Of a stretch of DNA of 46,154 nt, positions 16,336-24,095 are shown in pieces; position 1 is the first letter of the stretch, and each line of letters starts with the position of its first letter. Under the pieces are notes generated by a model, which made no database searches, was not told the origin of the DNA, and was given only the letters and a program-made list of their open reading frames with translations. Position numbers and translations under genes: made by a program. The DNA comes from Bacteroidales bacterium (lineage in GTDB: Bacteria > Bacteroidota > Bacteroidia > Bacteroidales > F082): positions 1-46,154 of the forward strand of contig JAFUAA010000019.1 in NCBI GenBank assembly GCA_017460915.1, given 5' to 3'.

Positions 16336-17445
16336 ATGACTTCTTCCGAAACCCACTATTTCGTACTGCTCCGCGCGGCCTTGTGGACCCAGCCCGTCCA
16401 TTTCGCCGAACCCGTCGATTGGAAGGCTGTCATGCGCATAGCTTCCCATCAAGGTAATGCGGCTCTGTTGAGCGATGTGGCTACCAGAATGACGGGCAGC
16501 AACAGCCCCGATGCCACGACGCTGGCGAAAATGCGCGACAGCATGCGCGCCAATCTGGTCCATCAAATGAATCTGAAATCGATCTTGGTTTCGGTGGTCC
16601 AAAAACTCCGTCAACACAACATCGAACCCGTGCTGCTCAAAGGTTTCGGATTGGCAATGCTTTACCCCAACCCGAACTTGCGACAGTTTGGCGACACCGA
16701 TCTTTTTGTCGGCCTTGCCAACTTCCATGAAGCCTGTGCCCTGGTTCGTGGCATGCCTGGATGCTACAATTGGGGAGAGGAAGTGGATGTGGGACGGCAC
16801 TACAATGTCGAGTTTGGCCCCTATCCGATGGAAATACACCGCGTTAGTGCCGAGGTGATGGATAGGCAGGAGAAGTTGGCCTATGCCGACATTGAACGAG
16901 ATGGCTTGTTCGAGAACACCCGGAAGGTCGATTTGGAGGGCTTCGAATTGTCGGTCCCGTCAATGGAATTCGTGGTATTCTTCACCTTTTCCCACGCTTG
17001 GCACCATTTCCTGACCACAGGCGTGGGGCTGCGCCAACTCTCCGATGTGGCCATGGCACTCCATGCCTACCATGGGCAGCTCGACCTCGACAAACTGCAA
17101 CGCTGGCTCGCCTCCATGCATCTGATGCTCCCTTGGCAAACCTTTGGTTGCCTGATGGTGGAGCATCTCGGCCTGCCCGATGACCAAATGCCGTTTTATG
17201 AAGCTTCGTGCCATCGCAGGGCACAAAAGCTCTTTGCCCGCATCATGGAGGAAGGCAACTTCAAGCGTGACAACAACTTCCGCCGCAACAAACCGAAAGG
17301 ACGCTTTTGGCACAAAGCCCATACCTTTCTCTGCATCTTCGTCGATTTCTTCCGCTTGGTCAAGATCTTCCCTCGGCATGCCTTCCGTGAATTGCAAACC
17401 TCGTTCCGCTATGGGCTGGGCAAGTATTTCCACCGACACGATTGA
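16336..17445 (+). CDS. NTP_transf_5 family nucleotidyltransferase-like protein
   Basis: A 369-residue protein with the family's helical N-terminus and the motif PVLLKGFGLAMLYPNP, then RQFGDTDLFV, where the D-x-D pair of a nucleotidyltransferase active site lies about residue 118. HRVSAEVM and a helical C-terminal half (FFTFSHAWHHFLTTGVGLRQLSDVAM) follow. Such proteins (PF14907) are frequent companions of PqqD/HprK genes in lasso-type and related clusters; their activity is little studied. Last gene of the four-gene operon. The reaction on the peptide (nucleotidyl transfer) is only inferred. Confidence 0.82.
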   Translation: MTSSETHYFVLLRAALWTQPVHFAEPVDWKAVMRIASHQGNAALLSDVATRMTGSNSPDATTLAKMRDSMRANLVHQMNLKSILVSVVQKLRQHNIEPVLLKGFGLAMLYPNPNLRQFGDTDLFVGLANFHEACALVRGMPGCYNWGEEVDVGRHYNVEFGPYPMEIHRVSAEVMDRQEKLAYADIERDGLFENTRKVDLEGFELSVPSMEFVVFFTFSHAWHHFLTTGVGLRQLSDVAMALHAYHGQLDLDKLQRWLASMHLMLPWQTFGCLMVEHLGLPDDQMPFYEASCHRRAQKLFARIMEEGNFKRDNNFRRNKPKGRFWHKAHTFLCIFVDFFRLVKIFPRHAFRELQTSFRYGLGKYFHRHD

Positions 17446-17511
17446 GCTTGCCTTTCCCGTTTTGGATTATTAATCTGCAGAAAAAAAAGGAAAAATGAAG
17501 TTTTTTTTTTC

Positions 17512-17539
17512 TTGCGTATGAAATAATTGCTTATTTTTG
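17512..17539 (+). promoter_or_regulatory. Complete promoter for the 42-residue peptide gene
   Basis: TTG at 17512-17514, 17 nt, then TATTTTTG at 17532-17539: a good Bacteroidetes -33/-7 pair. The A-rich leader of about 60 nt precedes the ATG at 17606. It gives the small peptide its own, probably stronger, expression than the enzyme operon. Confidence 0.7.
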
Positions 17540-17605
17540 CAGCCGATTTTTAAACGATCGAAAAACAAGTAATCAACAAATTGTCTAACTAAAAAAAGTA
17601 AAAAA

Positions 17606-17734
17606 ATGAAAAAGATGAACAAAATGTACGAAGCCCCTGTGGCTGAAGTGATTGAAATCAACAACGTTGCTGTCCTGATGGAATCGACGACGGGTACTCC
17701 CGCTGGTGGCGGAGATGGATTCGGTGAAGATTAA
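17606..17734 (+). CDS. 42-residue peptide, candidate RiPP precursor
   Basis: A short gene between the modification operon and the lipoprotein gene. The protein has a basic start (MKKMNKMYEAP), an amphipathic leader-like middle (VAEVIEINNVAVLME), then a small, Gly/Thr/Asp-rich acidic tail (STTGTPAGGGDGFGED). Tails of this kind after a hydrophobic E-V-I-E segment recur in unannotated Bacteroidales small proteins. No signal peptide is seen. An A-rich leader and a separate promoter (17512-17539) support expression. The S/T residues at 27-31 are possible kinase targets and the tail a possible core. Precursor status is inferred from size, composition and position beside HprK/S24/PqqD/NTP_transf_5. 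Confidence 0.72.
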   Translation: MKKMNKMYEAPVAEVIEINNVAVLMESTTGTPAGGGDGFGED

Positions 17735-17768
17735 TTTGCAGTAGATTATTCAGAAGAAGTACTAAAAG

Positions 17769-18755
17769 ATGAAGAAGAAAAGATTGTTTGTCACGATGTG
17801 TATGATGGGCGGCTTCGCCTTGCTCATGTCGTCGTGCAAAAAAGCAAATGAATCCGTTGAGGTGTCTATCAATCTGCCTCAGTGTGAGGAAAAAGCTGAT
17901 GGAAGGGCTTATATTGACTTCGCCAATGGCGGCGCATTTAAATGGAATGCCGAGGACCAAGTGGCGATTTACAATCTTGATGCCCAAAACGGCGCCAATT
18001 CCGAAAGAGCCATCTATCAAACCACGGCTAGCGCTGCTGGTCAGGCAACAGCTCGGTTCTCTTTTGCGAGCGGCGACCAACTTTCGGCCAAGAAGAGCGG
18101 ATATTTTGTTTTCTACCCGGTTTCCAAGCTTGATGGCGAATTGGGAGAGGACAACTACCAGAATTTCTCGGTGAGCGCCACGCAGCAGTACTCCAAGGAT
18201 CTTAATGCCAATCCTACCATCGATCTCGAGTCAATGGCTATGGCTTGCACACTCGGTTCCTTGAATGGCACTTTTACCTTGAAGCATATCTTCGGTATTT
18301 TGAGATTGAAGCTTAAAGGTGAAGGTAATGTGACCCGCATCGTTGTTGAAGATTCGAGATTCAACTTGAACGGCACCGTTGGAATGAAACTCCATGCCGT
18401 TGACATGGATAGATTCACTTCCTTGCAGAACATGTACATTAACGATGATGATCCTTATGCAAACGACAACTTCGTGGCTGCTTGGAATGACTACAAGGAA
18501 GAGTTGAGCTACTCGGTCGCTGGCGGTAATGAGGGTAAGACCATTACGCTCGAATGCCCCAGCATTGGCTTGAATGGCGACACTGAAACTCCTTTCTACG
18601 TTGGTCTTCGTCCGGGTGCCCTGAAGTATGGTTTCAAAGTGTATGTGTATATTGAAGGCGAAAACGAACCGCACGTTCTTGACTACACTGGCCAAAACAA
18701 CCTGCACTATGGCATCAAGGCTGGCGTGATCAAAAACATTTCGGCTACACTCTAA
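17769..18755 (+). CDS. Fimbrillin-like lipoprotein
   Basis: A 328-residue lipoprotein with signal peptide and lipobox LMSSC (Cys 23). After it comes a beta-rich chain with features of the fimbrillin/FimA-Mfa family: an early FKWNAEDQVAIYN segment, SGYFVFYPVS, and the conserved FTLKHIFGILRLKLKG strand, ending with YGIKAGVIKNISATL. It follows the 42-residue peptide by 34 nt on the same strand and shares its promoter, with a terminator right after it. It may be an anchored pilus-like or adhesin protein; whether it serves the peptide system is unknown. Confidence 0.75.
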   Translation: MKKKRLFVTMCMMGGFALLMSSCKKANESVEVSINLPQCEEKADGRAYIDFANGGAFKWNAEDQVAIYNLDAQNGANSERAIYQTTASAAGQATARFSFASGDQLSAKKSGYFVFYPVSKLDGELGEDNYQNFSVSATQQYSKDLNANPTIDLESMAMACTLGSLNGTFTLKHIFGILRLKLKGEGNVTRIVVEDSRFNLNGTVGMKLHAVDMDRFTSLQNMYINDDDPYANDNFVAAWNDYKEELSYSVAGGNEGKTITLECPSIGLNGDTETPFYVGLRPGALKYGFKVYVYIEGENEPHVLDYTGQNNLHYGIKAGVIKNISATL

Positions 18756-18783
18756 AGCACATTAGCATCCAATGAATGAAAGC

Positions 18784-18816
18784 AAAAGGCACTTCCTTGC
18801 GGGAAGTGCCTTTTTT
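18784..18816 (+). terminator. Terminator after the fimbrillin-like gene
   Basis: Stem GGCACTTCC / GGAAGTGCC with TTGCG in the loop, followed by six T. Ends the peptide-lipoprotein transcript. Confidence 0.9.
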
Positions 18817-18847
18817 GTTGTCCCTTGTAGATTCATTGCCCCCGCCT

Positions 18848-18870
18848 TGTGTCCCGCAGTCCCGTGTCAA
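18848..18870 (+). repeat. Dispersed 23-nt intergenic repeat, copy 2
   Basis: Matches 7844-7866 at 21 of 23 positions. Confidence 0.6.
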
Positions 18871-18920
18871 TTGATTATGCAAACCGTTACTTACCATCTC
18901 GAATTTGCGCTGTATGGTGA

Positions 18921-18951
18921 ATAAAAAAAGAGACGCGATGCGTCGCGTCTC
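18921..18951 (-). terminator. Hairpin/T-run terminator after the tRNA-like gene (repeat-derived)
   Basis: On the reverse strand GAGACGCGA and TCGCGTCTC pair around a four-base loop and are followed by seven T. It lies about 10 nt past the tRNA-like gene. The CTGTAGAGACGC start is like the palindrome inside dus at 12136-12166, so a dispersed repeat may have been recruited as terminator. Confidence 0.65.
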
Positions 18952-18961
18952 TACAGGGGTG

Positions 18962-19034
18962 TGGTACCGACGGGAATCGAACCAGTGACACGAGGATTTT
19001 AAGTACGTTGCTGTACCCACTTAGCGACGGTACC
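18962..19034 (-). tRNA. tRNA-Phe-like gene with UAA anticodon, probably a pseudo-tRNA
   Basis: 73 nt in tRNA numbering. The acceptor GGTACCG/CGGTACC is perfect, followed by a D arm with three pairs (A13 faces C22) and A14, G18, G19, A21 in place. The anticodon loop is CTTAAAA and the T arm ACTGG-TTCGATT-CCCGT has one mismatch (T51-C63). The acceptor, variable loop (GTGTC) and T loop look like Bacteroidetes tRNA-Phe, but the expected GAA anticodon reads UAA (Leu UUA). The anticodon stem ACGTA/TCCTC has only two of five pairs. It is too short for a normal tRNA-Leu, which has a long variable arm. A full promoter and a hairpin terminator flank it. Confidence 0.6.
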
Positions 19035-19049
19035 TCCGTTTTTGCGCTG

Positions 19050-19079
19050 CAAAGGTACGACTTTTTTCTTTCACGGCAA
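19050..19079 (-). promoter_or_regulatory. Complete promoter ahead of the tRNA-like gene
   Basis: On the reverse strand TTG (19079-19077), 19 nt, then TACCTTTG (19057-19050), ending 15 nt before the 5' end of the tRNA-like gene. Spacing is ideal for the Bacteroidetes primary sigma factor. Confidence 0.65.
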
Positions 19080-19179
19080 GAAAAAAACTTCAAAAACACC
19101 GTTTTTTTCGCTTGAAAAAATATTTCTCGTTGATAATCAGCATGATAAAAACCGTGCAATATAATTAGGGCAATAAAAA

Positions 19180-19211
19180 TTTGCCCAATGAGTTAAAAAA
19201 TCGGATATTTG
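19180..19211 (+). promoter_or_regulatory. Probable promoter for the outer-membrane protein gene
   Basis: TTTG (19180-19183), 20 nt, then GATATTTG (19204-19211), one base off TAnnTTTG. The following TTTGCACGCTCAAATT is nearly repeated at the promoter of the isomerase gene (24049-24064). Confidence 0.45.
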
Positions 19212-19267
19212 CACGCTCAAATTCCTGGTTTCCCTTGTGGGAGGGTGGGGTTTGTGTCTAAGATGAT

Positions 19268-20575
19268 ATGGTTATGAGAACTTCTTTCCTGAAATATGTG
19301 ATGATGGCCTGCCTATTGGCGGGCTGTGGCCTGGGCGCATTGGCGCAGGCCGATGTGGATTCGCCTTATTCGCTCTTCGGAGTGGGGCAATTGCGTGGCA
19401 AGTCGATGAACGTCAGGCTGAAAGGCATGGGAGGCGTTGGCAACGCGATGTATGCCGGCGGCATGATCAACACCGCCAATCCGGCTTCCTATGCCAAGAT
19501 AGATTCGTTGGCATTCCTTTTCGACGCCGGGTTCTACTTCAAGTCATCGACGTTCAGCACGTCCAACCTCACCGAGCCTTCGCGCAACGCTTCGTTCGAC
19601 AACGTCTCGATGGCCTTTGGTCTCTTCCCTTGGTGGAAGATGGCGCTTGGTGTGCAGCCTTACAGCTCGTCGGGCTATACGATGCGGGTCAGCAAGTTGG
19701 TTCCCGAGATGGGTTCAACCATCACGCGCTTCAAGGGGTCGGGCGGCCTCAACCAGGTGTTTTGGGGCAATGGTTTCAAGATCGGGAAGCATTTTGCCGT
19801 TGGCGCCAATGCCTACTATGTGTTCGGCAACACACAGAGCGAGACATCGCTCTATTTCCCCGATTCGTCCTATTACATCGGCACGCGCCGCAACCTCGAC
19901 GTGATGGTCAATTCCTTCATGTTCGACTATGGCGTGCTCTACAACACGAATCTCAGCAACGACATGAGCCTGAACGTCGGTCTCACCTATAGCCAAAAGG
20001 TGAACCTCAAAGGCGAGCAAACCCTTTTCGTGCGCTCCATCGAAGAAGACGTGGAAGCCAATGTGGAGTACCTGATTGATACCGTCGCATACGGAATCAC
20101 CCACTCGAAGACCACGATGCCTCAAGGCTTGGGCGTCGGGGTGACTTTGCAGAAGAACGAGCGTTGGACCGTCAGCGCCGACTTCAACTGGACGCAATGG
20201 TCGCAGTTTGCCCGCCAGGGCGTTACCGAGAGCCTGAGGGACGCTTGGAGCGTGGCAGCTGGTGCCGAGTTCACGCCGCGCCACACCTCGGTGACGGGCT
20301 ATTTCTCACGCGTCACTTACCGCTTTGGCGGATTCTATGAAAAGGGCTTCATCAACTTGCCGGGCAACGATGGCGTAGACCATAATATTAATAAGGTAGG
20401 CATCACGGCTGGCATGTCGCTACCCTTGCCTCGCACGCTGTCCAAGGTCAATATGGCCTTTGAGATTGGCCAATACGGCACCCGTTCCGGTGGTTTGATC
20501 CAAGAGCGTTATGCCAAGATGGACGTAGGCGTTTCGGTGCACGAGCTATGGTTCATGAAGCGGAAGTACAAATAA
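19268..20575 (+). CDS. Outer-membrane beta-barrel protein
   Basis: A 435-residue protein with a signal peptide (ending GALAQA) and a series of amphipathic beta strands with alternating aromatic residues (LAFLFDAGFYFKSS, FAVGANAYYVFGN, FMFDYGVLYNTNL), consistent with a FadL-like or general outer-membrane barrel. DVDSPYSLFGVGQL after the signal is typical of a conserved Bacteroidales family found just upstream of the TPR-LptC-CorC-isomerase block. A second ATG at 19274 is also possible. Substrate unknown. Confidence 0.75.
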   Translation: MVMRTSFLKYVMMACLLAGCGLGALAQADVDSPYSLFGVGQLRGKSMNVRLKGMGGVGNAMYAGGMINTANPASYAKIDSLAFLFDAGFYFKSSTFSTSNLTEPSRNASFDNVSMAFGLFPWWKMALGVQPYSSSGYTMRVSKLVPEMGSTITRFKGSGGLNQVFWGNGFKIGKHFAVGANAYYVFGNTQSETSLYFPDSSYYIGTRRNLDVMVNSFMFDYGVLYNTNLSNDMSLNVGLTYSQKVNLKGEQTLFVRSIEEDVEANVEYLIDTVAYGITHSKTTMPQGLGVGVTLQKNERWTVSADFNWTQWSQFARQGVTESLRDAWSVAAGAEFTPRHTSVTGYFSRVTYRFGGFYEKGFINLPGNDGVDHNINKVGITAGMSLPLPRTLSKVNMAFEIGQYGTRSGGLIQERYAKMDVGVSVHELWFMKRKYK

Positions 20576-20648
20576 GCCAGGCACGCCTCGATTTTGGAAT
20601 GATATTTGAAAGAAGAAGAAACAAGTTAAACACTAAAAATAAACAGAG

Positions 20649-22100
20649 ATGAAAACGAAAAGATTAATGATGATTGCCGTCGCAATGGGAATGGCAATGA
20701 ACGTAACCGCCCAAGAGGCCTCCGAGTCGAAGTATGGAGCCGACAGTGTGGCCTGCGTAACCAACCTCTCCATCTATGGCGAAGCCTACAAGCAATGGGA
20801 AGCCAACAAGTTCTCGCCCGAGTCCATCAGCATGGAAATGGTCAGTGCGTGGAGAGAGGTGTTTCTCAACTGCCCCCGTTCCAGCCAGTTGATCTATACG
20901 AGAGGCGAGAAAATCATGGACTACTTCATCCGCACCAATCCGAGCGAGAAGGACGCCTACATCGACACCATCTGCATGATGATGGACAACCGCGCCAAGT
21001 ATTTCCCGACCGATGCGAAGACGGGTGGCTCGCAAGTGGCCAACATCATGGGCAGAAAAGGCCTGTTGATCTACACCTACAACAAGAACCGCTACGAAGA
21101 AGCCTACAACGTGCTGAAAGAGGCCGTTGCCCTCGATGCCACGCAGTTGCAAGGTGCCTACATTGACGCCTACTTCAAGGCCACCATCGACATGGTGAAC
21201 AACAACAAGGCCGAGAAGATGGAAATCATCAACGTCTATCAGGAGCTTTCCGAAGTGCTCGACAACAACATTTCGGCTTTGGCCACCACCGAGACAGAAC
21301 TCGTTACCGCCAAGGAAGAGGCTGAGACCTCTGGCGATGCCGATGCCGTGGCTAGTTTCGACAAGCAAATCGAGAAGAACGAAAAGAACATCAACATCAA
21401 CAAGGGCGTGAAGAACAACCTCGACAACCTGTTCTCACCCTTCGCCTCTTGCGAAGACCTGATCAAGGTGTTCAGCGCCAAGATGGCTGAGACACCCAAC
21501 GATGTAGTACTGCTCAAGCGTATCACCACCATTCTCGATAAGAAGGACTGCACCGACTCGAAGCTCTTCCTGGACGCTGCCGTCAAACTCAACGAACTGG
21601 AACCCAGCCCCGAGGCTTCCTACAGTTTGGGCGTCAAGTTCTTCAAGGATAAGAAGTACAGCGATGCAGCCACCTTCTTCGACCAAGCCACCAAGACGGA
21701 GAACAACGACCGTAAATACCGTGCCTACCGCAACTTGGGTATGTGCTACGAGAACATGGGCAGCCTGTCGCGTGCCCGCGACATTTACAGAAGAGCCGCC
21801 CAAGTCGACCCGACCAACGGCGAGCCTTACCTTCTCATCGCCATGCTCTACGCGCAAAGCTCCAAGCAGTTCAGTGGAGAAATCGAAAGCCGCGCCGTGT
21901 ATTGGGCTGCCGTCGACAAGTGCAACAAGGCCAAGGCCATCGACCCGTCAATCGCCGACCGCGCCAATAGCCTGATTCGCTCCTACACAGCCGCCTTCCC
22001 GGCGATGGAGACCATCTTCTTCAACGACTACAGCGAAGGCCAGAGCTTCAACGTCGGTGGCTGGATTGGTGAAACCACCACCATCAGAGCCAAGAAGTAA
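20649..22100 (+). CDS. Periplasmic tetratricopeptide-repeat protein
   Basis: A 483-residue exported protein: signal peptide ending AMNVTAQ, then helical repeats. The clearest TPRs are near residues 325-420 (YSLGVKFFKDKKYSDAATFF, NLGMCYENMGSLSRARDIY, YLLIAMLYAQ). The middle (about 200-260) is a charged coiled-coil-like stretch. It sits between the barrel protein and lptC, its stop almost touching the lptC start. A role in envelope assembly is inferred from the neighbourhood only. Confidence 0.78.
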   Translation: MKTKRLMMIAVAMGMAMNVTAQEASESKYGADSVACVTNLSIYGEAYKQWEANKFSPESISMEMVSAWREVFLNCPRSSQLIYTRGEKIMDYFIRTNPSEKDAYIDTICMMMDNRAKYFPTDAKTGGSQVANIMGRKGLLIYTYNKNRYEEAYNVLKEAVALDATQLQGAYIDAYFKATIDMVNNNKAEKMEIINVYQELSEVLDNNISALATTETELVTAKEEAETSGDADAVASFDKQIEKNEKNININKGVKNNLDNLFSPFASCEDLIKVFSAKMAETPNDVVLLKRITTILDKKDCTDSKLFLDAAVKLNELEPSPEASYSLGVKFFKDKKYSDAATFFDQATKTENNDRKYRAYRNLGMCYENMGSLSRARDIYRRAAQVDPTNGEPYLLIAMLYAQSSKQFSGEIESRAVYWAAVDKCNKAKAIDPSIADRANSLIRSYTAAFPAMETIFFNDYSEGQSFNVGGWIGETTTIRAKK

Positions 22101-22101
22101 T

Positions 22102-22662
22102 TTGAAACGCATCCTGAAAATAGGGATCATAGCCAACATCACAGCCTTCGTGGCTGTGATGTTGTTTTCGTGTGCCAACCCCGACGCCGTCATCCAGGCC
22201 ATAGGGTCAGACGACACATTGTCGGGCATCATCGCCGACAGCGTCGTGTTCTATCGCAGCGATTCGGGCGTGATTAATCTCGAACTCCACACGCCGCGCA
22301 TGGTGCGTATGGATACTGAGGACGACATCATGGAGTTCCCGTTGGGCTTCGATGTTTATATGTTCGACAAAGGCCAAAAGACCACCGAGCTTCATGCCGA
22401 CTATGGCAAAAGCTATGGCAAGAGCCTGCTGATCGAAGCCGTCGGCAACGTGATGGTGAAGAACTTCGGCAGCGAAGAGACCATGTTTTCCGACAAGCTC
22501 TTTTGGTACCAGGAACAGAAAATGATTTACACGAGGTCGCGCGTGAAAATCGTCACCCCCGACAAGCAAATCGAGGCCGACAGTTTGGTGGCTCGTGAGG
22601 ATTTTTCTGAATACACCATGTATTCGGGCAGTGCGTTGCTCGATGTCGACGAGGAGGATTAG
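22102..22662 (+). CDS. lptC: LPS export protein LptC
   Basis: A 186-residue lipoprotein-like LptC: hydrophobic N-terminus with a possible lipobox LFSC, then the beta-jellyroll repeats of the family (VVFYRSDSGVINLELHTPRM, TTELHADYGKSY, EAVGNVMVKNF, WYQEQKMIYT). LptC joins the LptBFG ABC transporter to LptA in lipopolysaccharide transport. The likely start is TTG 22102, just after the TPR stop; an ATG further up (22057) would overlap that gene by 44 nt and break the signal sequence. Confidence 0.85.
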   Translation: MKRILKIGIIANITAFVAVMLFSCANPDAVIQAIGSDDTLSGIIADSVVFYRSDSGVINLELHTPRMVRMDTEDDIMEFPLGFDVYMFDKGQKTTELHADYGKSYGKSLLIEAVGNVMVKNFGSEETMFSDKLFWYQEQKMIYTRSRVKIVTPDKQIEADSLVAREDFSEYTMYSGSALLDVDEED

Positions 22663-22665
22663 GCT

Positions 22666-23949
22666 ATGGGAAGTTGGACTATCGTTGCGATTTCGTTGTT
22701 CTTCTCCGCCCTATGCTCGGGCTTGGAGATTGCCTTCAACAGCATCAACCGCCTTCAATTGGAGGTGGAACTGACGAAAAGCTCGTTTTCTGCCAAAGTC
22801 ATCAGCATTTTCTCGAAGAACCAGTCGCGGTTCATCACTTCGCTGCTTTTGGGCAACAACATTGCTTTGATTGTCTACGGCATGAGCATGTCAGAGTTGC
22901 TCCTGCCTGTGGCACAACGGGTTTTGCCTGCTTCCATCGAAAACGAATTCACGATTCTGTTGGTACAGACCATCCTTTCCACTTTGCTCATCCTGCTGGT
23001 GGGTGAGTTCCTGCCCAAGATGCTCTTCCGTATCAACCCCAATGCCATCCTGTCGTTTTTCGCCTTGCCGACTTTCATCTGTTACTGCCTGCTGTATCCG
23101 CTGATCCTCATCTACACAGGCATTTCGGAGTTCATCATCCGCTATGTGCTGGGACTGAAAGTCGACAGGGAAGAATACAAGTTCAGCACGGTCGACCTCA
23201 ACGACTACATCGCCGAATATGCCGACCAAGAGGAAGCCGACGAGGACATGCAGCAGGAAATCCAGCTGTTCCAAAACGTGATGGAGTTTCGCTCGGTGAA
23301 GCTGCGCGAGTGCATGGGTCCGCGCAATGAGATTGAGTCGGTGAGACTGACCGATTCCATCGACGAAGTGAAAGCCCGTTTCGAAGAGACCAAGCATTCC
23401 AAGCTGATTGTGATAGGCGAGGGCATCGACGACATCGTGGGCTACATCCACCTGAACGATGTGGTACGCGCCAAGGCCGAACATCGCGAAGTGGCTTTGG
23501 CCGACCTTATCCGCAAAATCGACTTCTTCCCCGAGACCTACACTGCCGACCGATTGCTGAAGCATTTCATCCAGAAGCACCAAGGTGTGGCCGCCGTGGT
23601 CGACGAATTTGGCGGCACGGCGGGCATCGTCACGATGGAAGACGTGGTGGAGGAGATTTTCGGCGAAATCGACGATGAATACGACGTGGAGGACGAGGTG
23701 GAGAAGGTGGTCAACGACAATACTTTCGTCTTTTCGGCCCGCCTCGAAATCGACTATCTCAACGACACTTACAAACTCGACCTGCCCTCTTCCGACGACT
23801 ATGAGACCTTGGCCGGACTGATTCTCCATTATTGCGAGAGCATTCCCGAACAAGGGCAGGTGATAAAAATAGGCCATTACCGGGTCAAAATCCTCAAGGC
23901 TTCGCACATGAAACTTGACGAAGTGGAATTGCAACTCCATGATAAATAA
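22666..23949 (+). CDS. CorC/HlyC (CNNM-CBS) family membrane protein
   Basis: A 427-residue protein with an N-terminal DUF21/CNNM membrane domain (about 1-175, four hydrophobic segments), two CBS domains (about 195-325, including VIGEGIDDIVGYIHLNDV and GVAAVVDEFGGTAGIVTMEDVVEEIFGEI) and a C-terminal CorC_HlyC domain (about 340-427). Such proteins act in Mg2+/Co2+ efflux or cation homeostasis; older annotation as hemolysin is misleading. It begins 3 nt after lptC, in the same operon. Confidence 0.9.
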   Translation: MGSWTIVAISLFFSALCSGLEIAFNSINRLQLEVELTKSSFSAKVISIFSKNQSRFITSLLLGNNIALIVYGMSMSELLLPVAQRVLPASIENEFTILLVQTILSTLLILLVGEFLPKMLFRINPNAILSFFALPTFICYCLLYPLILIYTGISEFIIRYVLGLKVDREEYKFSTVDLNDYIAEYADQEEADEDMQQEIQLFQNVMEFRSVKLRECMGPRNEIESVRLTDSIDEVKARFEETKHSKLIVIGEGIDDIVGYIHLNDVVRAKAEHREVALADLIRKIDFFPETYTADRLLKHFIQKHQGVAAVVDEFGGTAGIVTMEDVVEEIFGEIDDEYDVEDEVEKVVNDNTFVFSARLEIDYLNDTYKLDLPSSDDYETLAGLILHYCESIPEQGQVIKIGHYRVKILKASHMKLDEVELQLHDK

Positions 23950-24044
23950 TTGATATACAAATTATTAAATTAACAACAAAGGGAAAAATCGCGGGGCAGA
24001 AAAATAAAAATCGCACATTTGTCCCGTTGAGTTGAAATCTTTAC

Positions 24045-24052
24045 TAAATTTG
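24045..24052 (+). promoter_or_regulatory. TAAATTTG promoter box for the isomerase gene
   Basis: A TAnnTTTG match 44 nt upstream of the ATG; a TTTG at 24018-24021 may serve as the -33 element. Confidence 0.55.
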
Positions 24053-24095
24053 CACGCTCAAAATTGAAGTTTAATAGTAAATAGAAAATAGCATT

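Noticed and set aside
18962-19034. Normal tRNA-Leu(UAA)
   Set aside because: It lacks the long variable arm of tRNA-Leu, and its acceptor and T loop follow the tRNA-Phe pattern.
22891-23940. A 349-codon reverse-strand frame opposite the CorC-like gene
   Set aside because: Antisense shadow of a gene with clear CNNM, CBS and CorC domains; no promoter or family match.
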